This document shows, piece by piece, positions 39,127-48,505 of a DNA stretch of 64,000 bases. The notes beneath the pieces were generated by a model. That model did not search any database. It saw only the letters and a list, made by a program, of their open reading frames with translations, and was not told the DNA's origin. The position numbers and the translations under genes were made by a program. The stretch comes from Marinomonas sp. UCMA 3892 (GTDB taxonomy: Bacteria; Pseudomonadota; Gammaproteobacteria; Pseudomonadales; Marinomonadaceae): positions 1 through 64,000 of the forward strand of contig NZ_PTXN01000012.1 in NCBI RefSeq assembly GCF_012726345.1. Direction: 5' to 3'. Position 1 is the stretch's first letter. Every line of letters begins with the position of its first letter.

Positions 39127-41100
39127 CTATTTATTGTTTTTCCAAATGGCGACATCTGCTGCACCTAAAGACTTAGAACCAATGACAAGCTCTGCATCTT
39201 GTGGCTCAAAAACAACCGTATTTAAGCTGTAATTAAATACAAAAATTACATTGCCTCGCTCTCTCACTCGAACGCCTTTTGGCAAATAGCAAGTCGATAA
39301 TCCCGCCACCCCAGACAGCTTAGCTAAGCTGGCTTTTAACAGAGTATTATCAATACAAGAGCCAAGATAATAGTGACGGCCTTCTCCCATTAACACTGGA
39401 TTACCACCATCATCTTTTAACAAACAAGGTAATTGCGTCTTAATTTGTTCATGCCAATGCTTCAAGCTACCCGCGCCCCAACGGCCAGAAACAGCTGGCT
39501 GAGTATGCTCAGGCAAGGCATCAACACGCTCCACCGTTAAAGGAAGCAAACTTGCCAATGGACCAGGGGCAAGGTTCTCTGGGATTTGATAGGTTTCTGT
39601 TTTACTACCTGTTCTTGGCCCTGCAAGCAAAACACCTTGATAAGCATTCAAACGCTCTTGCAACTCTGGAGTAATATGTGCCTGAGCAGGTAAAACCAAC
39701 AATTCATAGGTATCCAATGACCCAGAGCTTGGAATAATGTCAACGGATAAGCCAAGCTCACGAATGGCCTCATACATTCGGTAACACCAGAAAAAGTAGC
39801 GATATGCACGGGACTGAGGCTGAATATCTAAAGACCAACAAGCGTCATAATCAAACATCAATGCGACTTTTCCAGCACTTGGCAGGGACATTAACTCATC
39901 TGCATCAAGGCCAATTGATTCAGCCAAGACTTTCACCTCTTGCGCCACTAAGGTCGCTTCTTTTGCCGCTTCAGCTTCTTGCGCATCAGGACGCAACAAG
40001 CCAGCATGCATTTGCTCTTGACCAAATGGCGCCTGACGCCAGCGGAAATACGACACCAGTTCAGCGCCATGGGAAAAAGCTTCCCATGTCCATAAACGTA
40101 CTGCGCCCTCTGCTGGTGTTGGGTTATGAGGCGCCCAATTCACCGGACCTGGCTGCTGCTCCATAATCCACAAACGACCATTACCACAGCCACGATACAA
40201 ATCATGATGAAATGCACCCGCATCCGGATGACCGACTCGCAAATAAGTATGTTTTTCCTCTTCAGTATAAAGAGGCTCTTTATCTAAAGACCCCAATGGA
40301 TAACTGTCCCAGCTCGCCACATCAAGATCTTGACCGACTTTATGATGATCAAATGCTGTAAAGAACCCCATGTAGTTATGCACTAAATCGCGATCTGCAG
40401 AATGCTCACGCAAAATATCCACTTGCAGCTTATTGAAAGCAACCACTTGATCTGAACAACAACGTTGAAAATCTAAACGATGGGAAGGATTGGCTTCGGT
40501 CACGGTTAAATTCGGCAATTCGATTTCATCGAAAGAGCGATAATCCATACTCCAGAACACGTTGCCCCAGGCTTTATTTAACGCTTCTACCGTGTCGTAT
40601 TTTTCTGCCAACCAAAGACGAAACGCAGCAAGATCAGCTTCGGCATAACTTAAAATAGTGTCATGGCAGCCGTATTCATTGTCTGTCTGCCAAGACGCCA
40701 CGGCGGGGTGCTGACCATAACGCTCTGCCATTAATGTCACCATGCGACGACATTCTTCTCTATATTCCAAACTCGCAAAAGTATAATGACGACGAGAGCC
40801 AAAACCTCGTACTCGCCCCGCTTCATCTTTTGCCAACATAGACGGATGACGATCAACCAACCATTTTGGTGGTGTCGCGGTTGGCGTACCTAAAATGACT
40901 TTTAAACCCTGAGAATGCAAAATATCTAGCGACTCATCCAGCCACTCCCAATGCAGTTCACCCGGAGTTGGCTCAATCGTACTCCAGCTAAACTCGCCAA
41001 CTCGAACATACTGAATACCAATGCGTCGCATATGTTGAGCATCTTCAACCCAACGACTTTTTGGCCAATGTTCTGGGTAATAACACACACCTAATTTCAT
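39127..41100 (-). CDS. Beta-galactosidase, glycoside hydrolase family 42
   Basis: A 657-residue GH42 enzyme that removes terminal beta-galactose. The start MKLGVCYYPEHWPKSRW is family-typical. The acid/base Glu is in SWQTDNEYGCHD (about residue 141) and the nucleophile Glu in LWIMEQQPGPVNWAP (about 309). A trimerisation domain and a small C-terminal beta domain follow. No signal peptide, so it works on imported sugar. The ATG at 41100 has AGGAG upstream and follows the lactonase gene at once. Confidence 0.95.
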   Translation of the reverse strand: MKLGVCYYPEHWPKSRWVEDAQHMRRIGIQYVRVGEFSWSTIEPTPGELHWEWLDESLDILHSQGLKVILGTPTATPPKWLVDRHPSMLAKDEAGRVRGFGSRRHYTFASLEYREECRRMVTLMAERYGQHPAVASWQTDNEYGCHDTILSYAEADLAAFRLWLAEKYDTVEALNKAWGNVFWSMDYRSFDEIELPNLTVTEANPSHRLDFQRCCSDQVVAFNKLQVDILREHSADRDLVHNYMGFFTAFDHHKVGQDLDVASWDSYPLGSLDKEPLYTEEEKHTYLRVGHPDAGAFHHDLYRGCGNGRLWIMEQQPGPVNWAPHNPTPAEGAVRLWTWEAFSHGAELVSYFRWRQAPFGQEQMHAGLLRPDAQEAEAAKEATLVAQEVKVLAESIGLDADELMSLPSAGKVALMFDYDACWSLDIQPQSRAYRYFFWCYRMYEAIRELGLSVDIIPSSGSLDTYELLVLPAQAHITPELQERLNAYQGVLLAGPRTGSKTETYQIPENLAPGPLASLLPLTVERVDALPEHTQPAVSGRWGAGSLKHWHEQIKTQLPCLLKDDGGNPVLMGEGRHYYLGSCIDNTLLKASLAKLSGVAGLSTCYLPKGVRVRERGNVIFVFNYSLNTVVFEPQDAELVIGSKSLGAADVAIWKNNK

Positions 41101-41101
41101 T

Positions 41102-41971
41102 TTAAGCTCCTGCAAATGACTGGCTTGGCGCGCCAGTAATATTTATTGTTGCTAAATCGATCGCAACGACGTGACCTGCAAGCGGCTGCTTAGCCAAGTC
41201 GTCTTCACTGGTCGCCACGCTGGCGGATGTAATAAATAGAGTGTTGCCATCAGGGCCACCAAACACGCAGCTTGTTGGCTTAGAAAAAGGTAATTCAATT
41301 GTCTGCAGCACTTCGCCTTCAGGGTTGTATCGCACAACACGAGCCCCATCCCAATTGGCGTTCCAAATACAGCCTTCCGAATCAATACAAGAGCCATCGG
41401 CTCCGATGCCTTCTTTCACCTCAAAAAATGGTTTTTGGCTACGGATGTCATAAAATTCTGGGTACGGAAAAATATGCACTTTTCTTGTCATGGAATCGCC
41501 AAAATAAAAGCGGCCACGAGACTCGTCCCATGCCAAAGTATTGGAAATACCAACCCTTTCCAGCATCAATGTCTTTTTGCCTTCCGGCGTAATCTTCCAT
41601 AACCGACCCGACGCTTTCTCTTCTGCATCATCCATAGTGCCAAGCCACAACACACCGTTTGGATCACATTTAGCATCGTTACTACGATTACCAGGAATAT
41701 CGGTGTCCAAATCACACAAGTGCTCTAATTCACCTGTTGCTTTATCCAGATAGGCGACAGAGTCTGCCAAAGCCACTAATAAACGATCGCTTTGAGTAGT
41801 GAATACCGCGGATACTTTTTTGGGCAAAGTCCAATGTTGGTATTCATTAGATGCCTGATGCCAACACCATACTTGGCAAGCTGGAATATCTACCCAGTAC
41901 AAAGCTTGTTCTTGTTGACTCCAAAATGGCCCTTCGGCTAATTGGTGACGTTGCGTACTAATTTGTTTCAT
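41102..41971 (-). CDS. SMP-30/gluconolactonase-family sugar lactonase
   Basis: A 289-residue six-bladed propeller of the SMP-30/LRE family: EGPFWSQQEQALYWVDI (metal Glu), RSNDAKCDPNGVLWLGTMDD (substrate and metal Asn), GISNTLAWDESRGRFYFGDS and GADGSCIDSEGCIWNANWDG (catalytic Asp). In this setting it probably hydrolyses galactono-lactone to galactonate, the second step of the De Ley-Doudoroff pathway. The specificity is inferred from context. Confidence 0.88.
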   Translation of the reverse strand: MKQISTQRHQLAEGPFWSQQEQALYWVDIPACQVWCWHQASNEYQHWTLPKKVSAVFTTQSDRLLVALADSVAYLDKATGELEHLCDLDTDIPGNRSNDAKCDPNGVLWLGTMDDAEEKASGRLWKITPEGKKTLMLERVGISNTLAWDESRGRFYFGDSMTRKVHIFPYPEFYDIRSQKPFFEVKEGIGADGSCIDSEGCIWNANWDGARVVRYNPEGEVLQTIELPFSKPTSCVFGGPDGNTLFITSASVATSEDDLAKQPLAGHVVAIDLATINITGAPSQSFAGA

Positions 41972-42011
41972 TGTTTTTATTCTCCAACTTGTCTTGTCTA
42001 TTTACAGAGAG

Positions 42012-42647
42012 CTATTTTTGATAGGTCTTCCAAGCCGTCATAAAGGCTTCAGCATTCGCTTTCGTCGTTTCTACAGATTGGCCTTTTTTATATAAAGCCG
42101 AACCTAAACCAAAGCCACGAGCACCAACATTCAAATAATCAGCGACATTATTTGGCGTCACACCACCAACAGGACACAGCCAAGTCTCAGCGGGAATCAC
42201 CGCACCCAAGGCTTTAACCACATTGATCGTAGGCAAAGCTTCAGCAGGAAACAGTTTCACCGCATCTGCACCAGCGTGTAATGCTGCAAACGCTTCACTA
42301 GCGGTAAAAAAACCTGGCATAGCGTATAAACCAGCTACTTTGGCAGCTTTAATCAGCTCGACATCCGTATGTGGGCAAACCATTAATTTTGCGCCTGTGG
42401 CAACCAATTCGGTCAATTGCGTCATGGTCAAAACCGTACCAGCGCCAATCAATACTTGCTCTCCAAACTTATCCTGAAGAGAACGAATACTAGTAAAAGC
42501 ATCAGGCGAATTAAGCGGCACTTCGAGTAAGCGAAAGCCCGCAGCAATTAACACTTGAGCATGCTCAATTACTTCATCAGGTTTAATACCACGAAGAATG
42601 GCAACCATCGGAAACTCTTGCATCAATGCATTAAAAGAATGTTTCAT
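42012..42647 (-). CDS. dgoA: 2-dehydro-3-deoxy-6-phosphogalactonate aldolase
   Basis: A 211-residue class I aldolase that splits KDPGal into pyruvate and glyceraldehyde 3-phosphate. VAILRGIKPDEV, GFRLLEVPLNSPDAF (catalytic Glu), LIGAGTVLT and the Schiff-base Lys in GADAVKLFPAEAL are visible. The LNSPDAF sequence favours KDPGal (DgoA) over KDPG (Eda) aldolase. GGAG precedes the ATG, five bases after the dgoK stop. Confidence 0.93.
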   Translation of the reverse strand: MKHSFNALMQEFPMVAILRGIKPDEVIEHAQVLIAAGFRLLEVPLNSPDAFTSIRSLQDKFGEQVLIGAGTVLTMTQLTELVATGAKLMVCPHTDVELIKAAKVAGLYAMPGFFTASEAFAALHAGADAVKLFPAEALPTINVVKALGAVIPAETWLCPVGGVTPNNVADYLNVGARGFGLGSALYKKGQSVETTKANAEAFMTAWKTYQK

Positions 42648-42651
42648 GTTA

Positions 42652-43611
42652 TTACGCTCCTATTGTCGAATTGTTTTCCGACCTAACCTGACGATTCGCC
42701 AAGCGCTTTAAACCACGAATACTGGCTTCGCTAGCTGCTAAAAATTCAGAAGTAAGATCTCGCGAAGACAAAGCCAGAGCATAACGAGCACTAAGCGTTT
42801 CACTACCTATAATAAATACTGGGGCTGTTGGCGTATCGATAGATGACAAAATGTCATTCACATCATGACCAATCACCACGCCAGACAAGTAATCTCGCAC
42901 TTCTTCTGCAGCTAACTCACCACCCACAAAACGACTACGAGCACTGAATAAATGATGCAAAATACCGCCCGCTTGCTGGCTCGCCAAAACGCCTTTTTTA
43001 AAGGCCGCTTCATTCAGCAGATCCGACTTAGGTAAGCCTTTTACCAAACTAGATTCATCATTCAAACGCGCAAAAAGCTCGCCTGTAATTGAAGTAGAAA
43101 ACCGCGTCACCTTGCCTTCAGTGATTTGCGCCCATTTACAGTGGGTTCCCGGCAAGCAAAATACGGGGGATTCATCGGCACGACCTTGCTCTTCTAACCA
43201 ATCAAGCGCACCCAATAATTGCGTTTCTTCGCCACGCATAACATCAAGCAAACCTCCGACACTCGTACCTCGTAAGCCCGGCACAATCGCCACCTTATTT
43301 GGTAACGACGTGCTCAGCCAAAAAAGATGCTCAGACAAATCGTCTAACTTGATAGGACATTGTTGGTAAGGTACTTCTTGCCAACCACCACGACTGCCAA
43401 CCATTCCAGCCATATAAATAGGTAGATCTGGTGTGAGCCAATCTCCCAACAAATCAGATAAGACACTTTCAAATTCAGCAGAACCGAGCTTTAACATACC
43501 TCGGTCACTGTCGCGCTGGGCTTGAATACAACCATCATGATTCATCAAAAAGACACGTAAATTGGTGGTTCCCCAATCAACGGCAATAAAGCGGGAACGC
43601 CTATCATTCAT
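42652..43611 (-). CDS. dgoK: 2-dehydro-3-deoxygalactonokinase
   Basis: A 319-residue kinase that phosphorylates 2-dehydro-3-deoxygalactonate ahead of DgoA. AVDWGTTNLRVFLMN (phosphate 1 loop) is at the N-terminus, and MAGMVGSRGGWQEVPY, FCLPGTHCKWAQI and STSITGELFARL are family motifs. The ATG at 43611 has GGAGAATATA before it and overlaps the end of the alpha-galactosidase gene, implying coupling; the frame is open to 43623. Confidence 0.93.
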   Translation of the reverse strand: MNDRRSRFIAVDWGTTNLRVFLMNHDGCIQAQRDSDRGMLKLGSAEFESVLSDLLGDWLTPDLPIYMAGMVGSRGGWQEVPYQQCPIKLDDLSEHLFWLSTSLPNKVAIVPGLRGTSVGGLLDVMRGEETQLLGALDWLEEQGRADESPVFCLPGTHCKWAQITEGKVTRFSTSITGELFARLNDESSLVKGLPKSDLLNEAAFKKGVLASQQAGGILHHLFSARSRFVGGELAAEEVRDYLSGVVIGHDVNDILSSIDTPTAPVFIIGSETLSARYALALSSRDLTSEFLAASEASIRGLKRLANRQVRSENNSTIGA

Positions 43612-45772
43612 TATATTCTCCATCGCAATTTTCCGATTCAGGCTCGGCTTGAATCGCTAGCAATACTAGAGATTCAGGGTCAAATATAGGTAATCTGAGT
43701 CCAACCTGACTCAAACTCGCACCGTTTAAAATAAGGTCTTTTTTCCACCATTCAGGTAAGGCTTTCATTAAATGGCCTGGCAATGGGCTATGCTCCAAAA
43801 CGTTCACTCGATAGAGCTGATCTGGTAATAAGTTAGGTAGGCGAACAGGTAGAGTTTGCGCCTGCTTTGGCATAGCCAATTGACTATAAACGGCCAAACC
43901 TTGTAGTCGGTCTTGACTCAATGCCCACTGGGTTTGTGCCCGACCGTCAGCGCTTGGCAAACGCCAATTCTTACCTTCATGCAACAGTGCTCTATGACGC
44001 TTGTAATGAGACAACCAGTTCGAAATCGTCGCTTTTTGCTCGTCATTGGCGTCTAACAAATTCCATTCAATACCTAAATGACTAAGCATGGCTGTGCCTG
44101 CTCGGAATGCTACGTCATGAATACGGCTTGTAGTGTGGCTCTTATCAGGACCAATGTGAGAACCCATCACTTCAGGCGGTAAGAAGTAGCTAAAGCCACG
44201 TTGGATAGTTTGACGCTCTAACGCATCATTACAGTCAGATGCCCAAAAACGTTTAGTGAAATTCAAAATACCAAAATCCACTCGCGCACCACCAGACGAA
44301 CAACTTTCAATTTCCATAGCAGGAAACGCTTGATTGAGCTCGCTCAACAATCGATACAAAGCTTCAACTTGAGCATGAGCTTGCGGTGCAATATCACCAC
44401 TTGGCTGAGAATAATCTCGATTCATATCCCATTTCACATAATCGATGGGATATTCTGTGAAGAGTGAAAATAAACGCTCGCGGATATATTGATAGGCTTC
44501 CGACTTCGCTAAATTCAGAACCAATTGATTACGCGCGAGAGCGGGTTCGTATTGGGGAAGTTGTAAAGCCCAATCAGGATGAGCACGGAATAAATCGGAA
44601 TCTGGGTTAACCATTTCAGGTTCAAACCACAAACCAAACTCCATACCCAGTTCCTCTTTGACATAGCTGATCAAAGGCATTAATCCATCTGGATATTTGC
44701 TTTCATCAACAAACCAATCCCCTAACGCGGCTTTGTCATTGTTGCGACCGCGAAACCATCCATCGTCCAAAATATAACGTTCAACCCCAACGTCAGCGGC
44801 GGCTTTAGCCAGCGCTTTTAGTTTGGTCATATCATGATCGAAATAAAAAGCTTCCCACGTATTCAAATGCACTGGACGAGGCTTAGATAATTGCAAACGA
44901 GCTCGTGCTTCTTGATGGAACTGCTGGCTCATGGCATTTAGCCCAGTGCTACTGTGTGCCGCCAAAAATTCAGGCGTCGAAATAGACTCATTGGCAGCGA
45001 GGATAATTTCACCAGATAAATACAAGACTTCCGCTTGTAAATAACGATGACCTTCCGCGGTGTAATCGGCTTTTAATCTGTGATTACCGCTCCACGCAAA
45101 ATGCGCGCCGACAAGCTCGCCTTGTTGTTCACCAAAGCCTTGTTCACCGACAATCACCGCAGGAAAGTTGGCCTGAGAATTACGGCCGTTGCGGTTTTCT
45201 TGCAACCAGGTGGCATGCCAATCACTGCGCTCTTGTTGAAACTCTTGGCACCAACGACCATAAAAACCCATTCGCTCAGTAAAACTCGCAGCAACAGGCA
45301 AGGTACAGGCCAAGCGCTGCACCATTACATCACCCTGTCCTTGGTTAGTTAAGGTCAGTTGTTGGCGTAAGACGCCAGATGGTAATAAACCAATCGTCAG
45401 CGACACCGACAATTGAGCCACTTTATCTTCCAAGCGAATCTTAAAGCCGCTTTCTAGCGCTTCCACATAAAGCAAGCTCCAACAGGCAGCCCAAGTTGGG
45501 CGATCTTCTGCACTGGCCTCCACGGCTGGCGTTTGCAGCCAACCGCGCCCTGCTTCAGGAAGTAAAGACATAGGAACAGGCTTGTCCATCATGGCTTGTG
45601 GAATGGCGGCTTGTTGCGACATATACACCGCACTTAAATCCGTCTGCGCTGGTAGTGCATCACCAAAGTAGAGCAACTCTGGCGAGCCTTGTTTTGGGCA
45701 AGCAATCACCAAGGTCTTGCTTTGGTCTTTTGAGTCTTGTCTATAAAACCCTATGTTCAATCCATTTTTCAT
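43604..45772 (-). CDS. Alpha-galactosidase, glycoside hydrolase family 36
   Basis: A 722-residue GH36 enzyme for melibiose/raffinose-type or galactosyl-glycerol substrates. The nucleophile Asp is in YVKWDMNRDYSQP (about residue 472) and the acid/base Asp in RFWASDCNDALERQTIQRGF (about 540), after the typical ESCSSGGARVDFGIL. No signal peptide, so it is cytoplasmic. The ATG at 45772 overlaps no coding sequence and lies four bases after the permease stop. The presence of both alpha- and beta-galactosidase suggests a broad galactoside diet. Confidence 0.94.
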   Translation of the reverse strand: MKNGLNIGFYRQDSKDQSKTLVIACPKQGSPELLYFGDALPAQTDLSAVYMSQQAAIPQAMMDKPVPMSLLPEAGRGWLQTPAVEASAEDRPTWAACWSLLYVEALESGFKIRLEDKVAQLSVSLTIGLLPSGVLRQQLTLTNQGQGDVMVQRLACTLPVAASFTERMGFYGRWCQEFQQERSDWHATWLQENRNGRNSQANFPAVIVGEQGFGEQQGELVGAHFAWSGNHRLKADYTAEGHRYLQAEVLYLSGEIILAANESISTPEFLAAHSSTGLNAMSQQFHQEARARLQLSKPRPVHLNTWEAFYFDHDMTKLKALAKAAADVGVERYILDDGWFRGRNNDKAALGDWFVDESKYPDGLMPLISYVKEELGMEFGLWFEPEMVNPDSDLFRAHPDWALQLPQYEPALARNQLVLNLAKSEAYQYIRERLFSLFTEYPIDYVKWDMNRDYSQPSGDIAPQAHAQVEALYRLLSELNQAFPAMEIESCSSGGARVDFGILNFTKRFWASDCNDALERQTIQRGFSYFLPPEVMGSHIGPDKSHTTSRIHDVAFRAGTAMLSHLGIEWNLLDANDEQKATISNWLSHYKRHRALLHEGKNWRLPSADGRAQTQWALSQDRLQGLAVYSQLAMPKQAQTLPVRLPNLLPDQLYRVNVLEHSPLPGHLMKALPEWWKKDLILNGASLSQVGLRLPIFDPESLVLLAIQAEPESENCDGEYNE

Positions 45773-45776
45773 CGTC

Positions 45777-46628
45777 TTATCCCTTCGTCGCACCCAAGGT
45801 TAAGCCAGCAATAAAGTGACGCTGCATGGCGAAGCACAAGATGACAGGTGGTAATGCGGCGACAATTGAACCCGCAGCAATAAGTTGCCAAGACGCCATC
45901 CACTGACCTTTTAGAGCACTAATCCCTGCTGTGATCGGGCGCACTTCATCACTCTGCACCAGCACCAGCGCCCAGAAGTAATCATTCCAAATAAAAGTAA
46001 AAATCAGCACAGACAAGGCGGCCAAAGCGGGACGAACTAATGGTAAAACCACATGCCAAAATATTTGCCATTCGCTCACCCCTTCCACCCGCGCCGCTTC
46101 AATTAATTCATCGGGTAAACCGACGATAAAGTTGCGCATAAACAAGGTACAAAATCCTGTTTGAAAAGCGATATGGAAAAGAATCAAACCAGACGCCGTG
46201 TCATACAGCCCCATACTAATAGTGAGATCGCGCACTGGAATCATCAGGATTTGAAAAGGTACAAAATTACCTGCTATGAAAGCGGCAAAAAGCGCCACAT
46301 TGCCACGAAATTTAAACTTAGCTAAGGCGTAACCGGCCAACGTCGATAAGGCAACCGCGCCAAATACCGCAGGCAAGGTAATAACAAGGGAATTGATTAG
46401 ATAGCGCAGCATGGGCGTTTGCGTAAACACCATGGCGTAGTTTTCGAACAACATCCACTCAGTCGGAATTCCCCAATAATTACCGCCATTAATATCTGCC
46501 ATTGAACGAGCAGATGTCATCATGACGGCAATCAAAGGCAATAACCAAAGTAACAAAGCGATCCAAACAGCCACGCGGTAGCTTAAATTAAAAGGTAACG
46601 ATCTTTTTTCTATAGGAGTTGGAAACAT
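45777..46628 (-). CDS. Sugar ABC transporter permease (MalG/LacG type)
   Basis: A 283-residue inner-membrane protein with six helices. The EAA loop reads LPDELIEAARVEGVSEWQIF (about 173-192), and the C-terminus AMQRHFIAGLTLGATKG is characteristic of MalG/LacG/UgpE permeases. Its start overlaps the previous permease stop by one base (TAATG). Confidence 0.94.
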   Translation of the reverse strand: MFPTPIEKRSLPFNLSYRVAVWIALLLWLLPLIAVMMTSARSMADINGGNYWGIPTEWMLFENYAMVFTQTPMLRYLINSLVITLPAVFGAVALSTLAGYALAKFKFRGNVALFAAFIAGNFVPFQILMIPVRDLTISMGLYDTASGLILFHIAFQTGFCTLFMRNFIVGLPDELIEAARVEGVSEWQIFWHVVLPLVRPALAALSVLIFTFIWNDYFWALVLVQSDEVRPITAGISALKGQWMASWQLIAAGSIVAALPPVILCFAMQRHFIAGLTLGATKG

Positions 46629-47503
46629 TAGGCTTTCTCACTCTTCAGCATACGCCATAAGAAATAGGCGATATAAATATCCATTATCAAGAACAATACA
46701 GTCGCAATCGCTGCACCGTATCCAGCACGATAGTTAAAGATGGATTGTTCATACATGAAGTAAGCTAGAACACTAGAAGTCCCAAATGGCCCACCACTGG
46801 TCATGGTGGCAACCAGGTCGAAACTTCGTAACGCACCAATCACGGTTACCACGATGGCGATAAAAGTGGCTGGGCGTAATTGAGGCAAAATGACATGGCG
46901 TAACATCTTCCAGCCGTGAGCACCGTCTAAGCGAGCCGCTTCGATTTGATCTGGATTGAGATTATTCAAGCCTGTCAGGTACAAGATCATGCAGTAGGCA
47001 ATTTGCGGCCAAAGGCCCGCCACAATAATCCCAAAGGTCACCCAGTTTTCATCAGATAAAACCGCCACCGGTTCCATTCCAAATAAACCTATGGCCTTAT
47101 TGAAGAGACCAAAAGACGGGTCATAAAACCAAGAGAAAACCAAGCCAACAACAACTTGAGAAATAACGAAAGGAAAGAAAAACATGGATTTAACTAAACG
47201 TATGCCCATGATTTTTTGATTAAGAAACAGTGCAATTCCCAGTCCAATGGGCGGGGCCAGCATAAAGAAAACCATCCAATACAGATTGTTTTTTAACGCT
47301 ACCCAAAACTGATAATCATCAAAGAGTTCGACATAATTACTAAAGCCTACGAAGGTTTTTTCACCAATCCCATCCCATTCATAAAAGCTCAGCCAGATAC
47401 TTTGCAGAATAGGAAAGATAACGTAGACCACAAACAAAATGACTGCTGGCGCTAAGAACAAAACCGGCATCCATTGCTGTTGCTTGCTATGCAACTTTTG
47501 CAT
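46628..47503 (-). CDS. Sugar ABC transporter permease (MalF/LacF type)
   Basis: A 291-residue permease with about six helices and the CUT1 pattern: FVVYVIFPILQSIWLSFYEW at the first helix, the EAA loop LNPDQIEAARLDGAHGWKML (about 198-217) and GGPFGTSSVLAYFMYEQSI. It is the first gene of the minus-strand galactoside operon, divergent from the IclR gene across about 200 bases. Confidence 0.94.
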   Translation of the reverse strand: MQKLHSKQQQWMPVLFLAPAVILFVVYVIFPILQSIWLSFYEWDGIGEKTFVGFSNYVELFDDYQFWVALKNNLYWMVFFMLAPPIGLGIALFLNQKIMGIRLVKSMFFFPFVISQVVVGLVFSWFYDPSFGLFNKAIGLFGMEPVAVLSDENWVTFGIIVAGLWPQIAYCMILYLTGLNNLNPDQIEAARLDGAHGWKMLRHVILPQLRPATFIAIVVTVIGALRSFDLVATMTSGGPFGTSSVLAYFMYEQSIFNYRAGYGAAIATVLFLIMDIYIAYFLWRMLKSEKA

Positions 47504-47589
47504 GGCGCACTTACCTCTTATTTTTATTAGTTTATAAATTGCTCTACTTGTTATCTAAGTTTATGGCCTGATAACTCGCCCAACAAAAT

Positions 47590-47608
47590 AATGGAATAAA
47601 GTTCCATT
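47590..47608. promoter_or_regulatory. IclR-like operator between the divergent permease and iclR-type genes
   Basis: A perfect inverted repeat AATGGAA-TAAAG-TTCCATT. TGGAA-type half sites are typical of IclR/KdgR-family operators. It lies 87 bases before the permease start and about 100 before the regulator start. A weaker look-alike (TAGAA-CATTT-TTCAG) starts at 47626. Confidence 0.6.
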
Positions 47609-47706
47609 TTTTGCAATACTCAAATTAGAACATTTTTCAGCCCTACTTTTTGGGGGCAAAATCAACCTTAAAAAATTATAAAAACCGAGATTAAGGAAAA
47701 GGAATA

Positions 47707-48489
47707 ATGGCCGAGCAAGATTCCAAAAGCGGAGGCTCATCATTAGACAAAGCACTTAGCCTGCTGCAAGAAGTTTGCATGACACCTGTGCCATTACGCT
47801 TTGCAGAATTGGTTGAAAAGACAGACTTGCCGAAAGCCACAGCGCATCGCACCCTGAACTCGTTAACAGACAAAGGTTTGGTTCGTTTCGATGAAGCCAC
47901 TCAGCTGTATCACCCTGGATATGGTTTACTGGAACTTGCTCACCAAGCTTGGTCAAAAATCGATGTGCGTGATATTGCCGCCGATCAAATGAAACGGTTA
48001 TGGGATGAAACCGGCGAAACCATCCATCTTGCCGTTCTTGATCGCGGTGATGTGATTTACATCGATAAACTCGAAAGCCAAAAAAGTTTGCGTTTGTTTT
48101 CAGCCGTGGGCAAAAAAGGCCCCGCTTATTGCACTGGCGTGGGAAAAGCCATGATGGCCTTTCTCAGTGAAGATCAGCTGGCGGCCGCCATTAAAGAACA
48201 ACGCTTTATCCAGCACACAGACACCACACTGATTAACGAAGACATGTTAAGGGACAATCTTAAAATAATTCGTGACAGCAAAATCTCACTGGATTTAGAA
48301 GAGCATGAAGAAGGCATTCAATGTGCCGCTTCTGTGATACTAAACCACCGAAATGAACCTATTGCCGCGCTCAGTATTACCGCACCTAAGTTTCGCGTAG
48401 ACGAGGCGCGCTTCCAACACTTTCAAGCATTGGTCAAAGATGCCTGTCAGAAAATATCCACTCGAATGGGGGCCATGGCCTCTAACTAG
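47707..48489 (+). CDS. IclR family transcriptional regulator
   Basis: A 260-residue regulator with an N-terminal winged helix (about 14-70: LDKALSLLQEVC, FAELVEKTDLPKATAHRTLN) and the IclR effector-binding domain (GETIHLAVLDRGDVIYIDKL, GPAYCTGVGKAMMAFL, GIQCAASVILNHRNEPIAAL). It probably governs the galactoside genes on both sides in response to a pathway intermediate. AAGGAA lies just before the ATG. Confidence 0.93.
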   Translation: MAEQDSKSGGSSLDKALSLLQEVCMTPVPLRFAELVEKTDLPKATAHRTLNSLTDKGLVRFDEATQLYHPGYGLLELAHQAWSKIDVRDIAADQMKRLWDETGETIHLAVLDRGDVIYIDKLESQKSLRLFSAVGKKGPAYCTGVGKAMMAFLSEDQLAAAIKEQRFIQHTDTTLINEDMLRDNLKIIRDSKISLDLEEHEEGIQCAASVILNHRNEPIAALSITAPKFRVDEARFQHFQALVKDACQKISTRMGAMASN

Positions 48490-48505
48490 CATAGGAAAGT
48501 CCATT

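Noticed and set aside
39804..40166. 120-codon frame opposite the GH42 gene
   Set aside because: Antisense to a conserved gene with catalytic residues in place; no start signal or motif.
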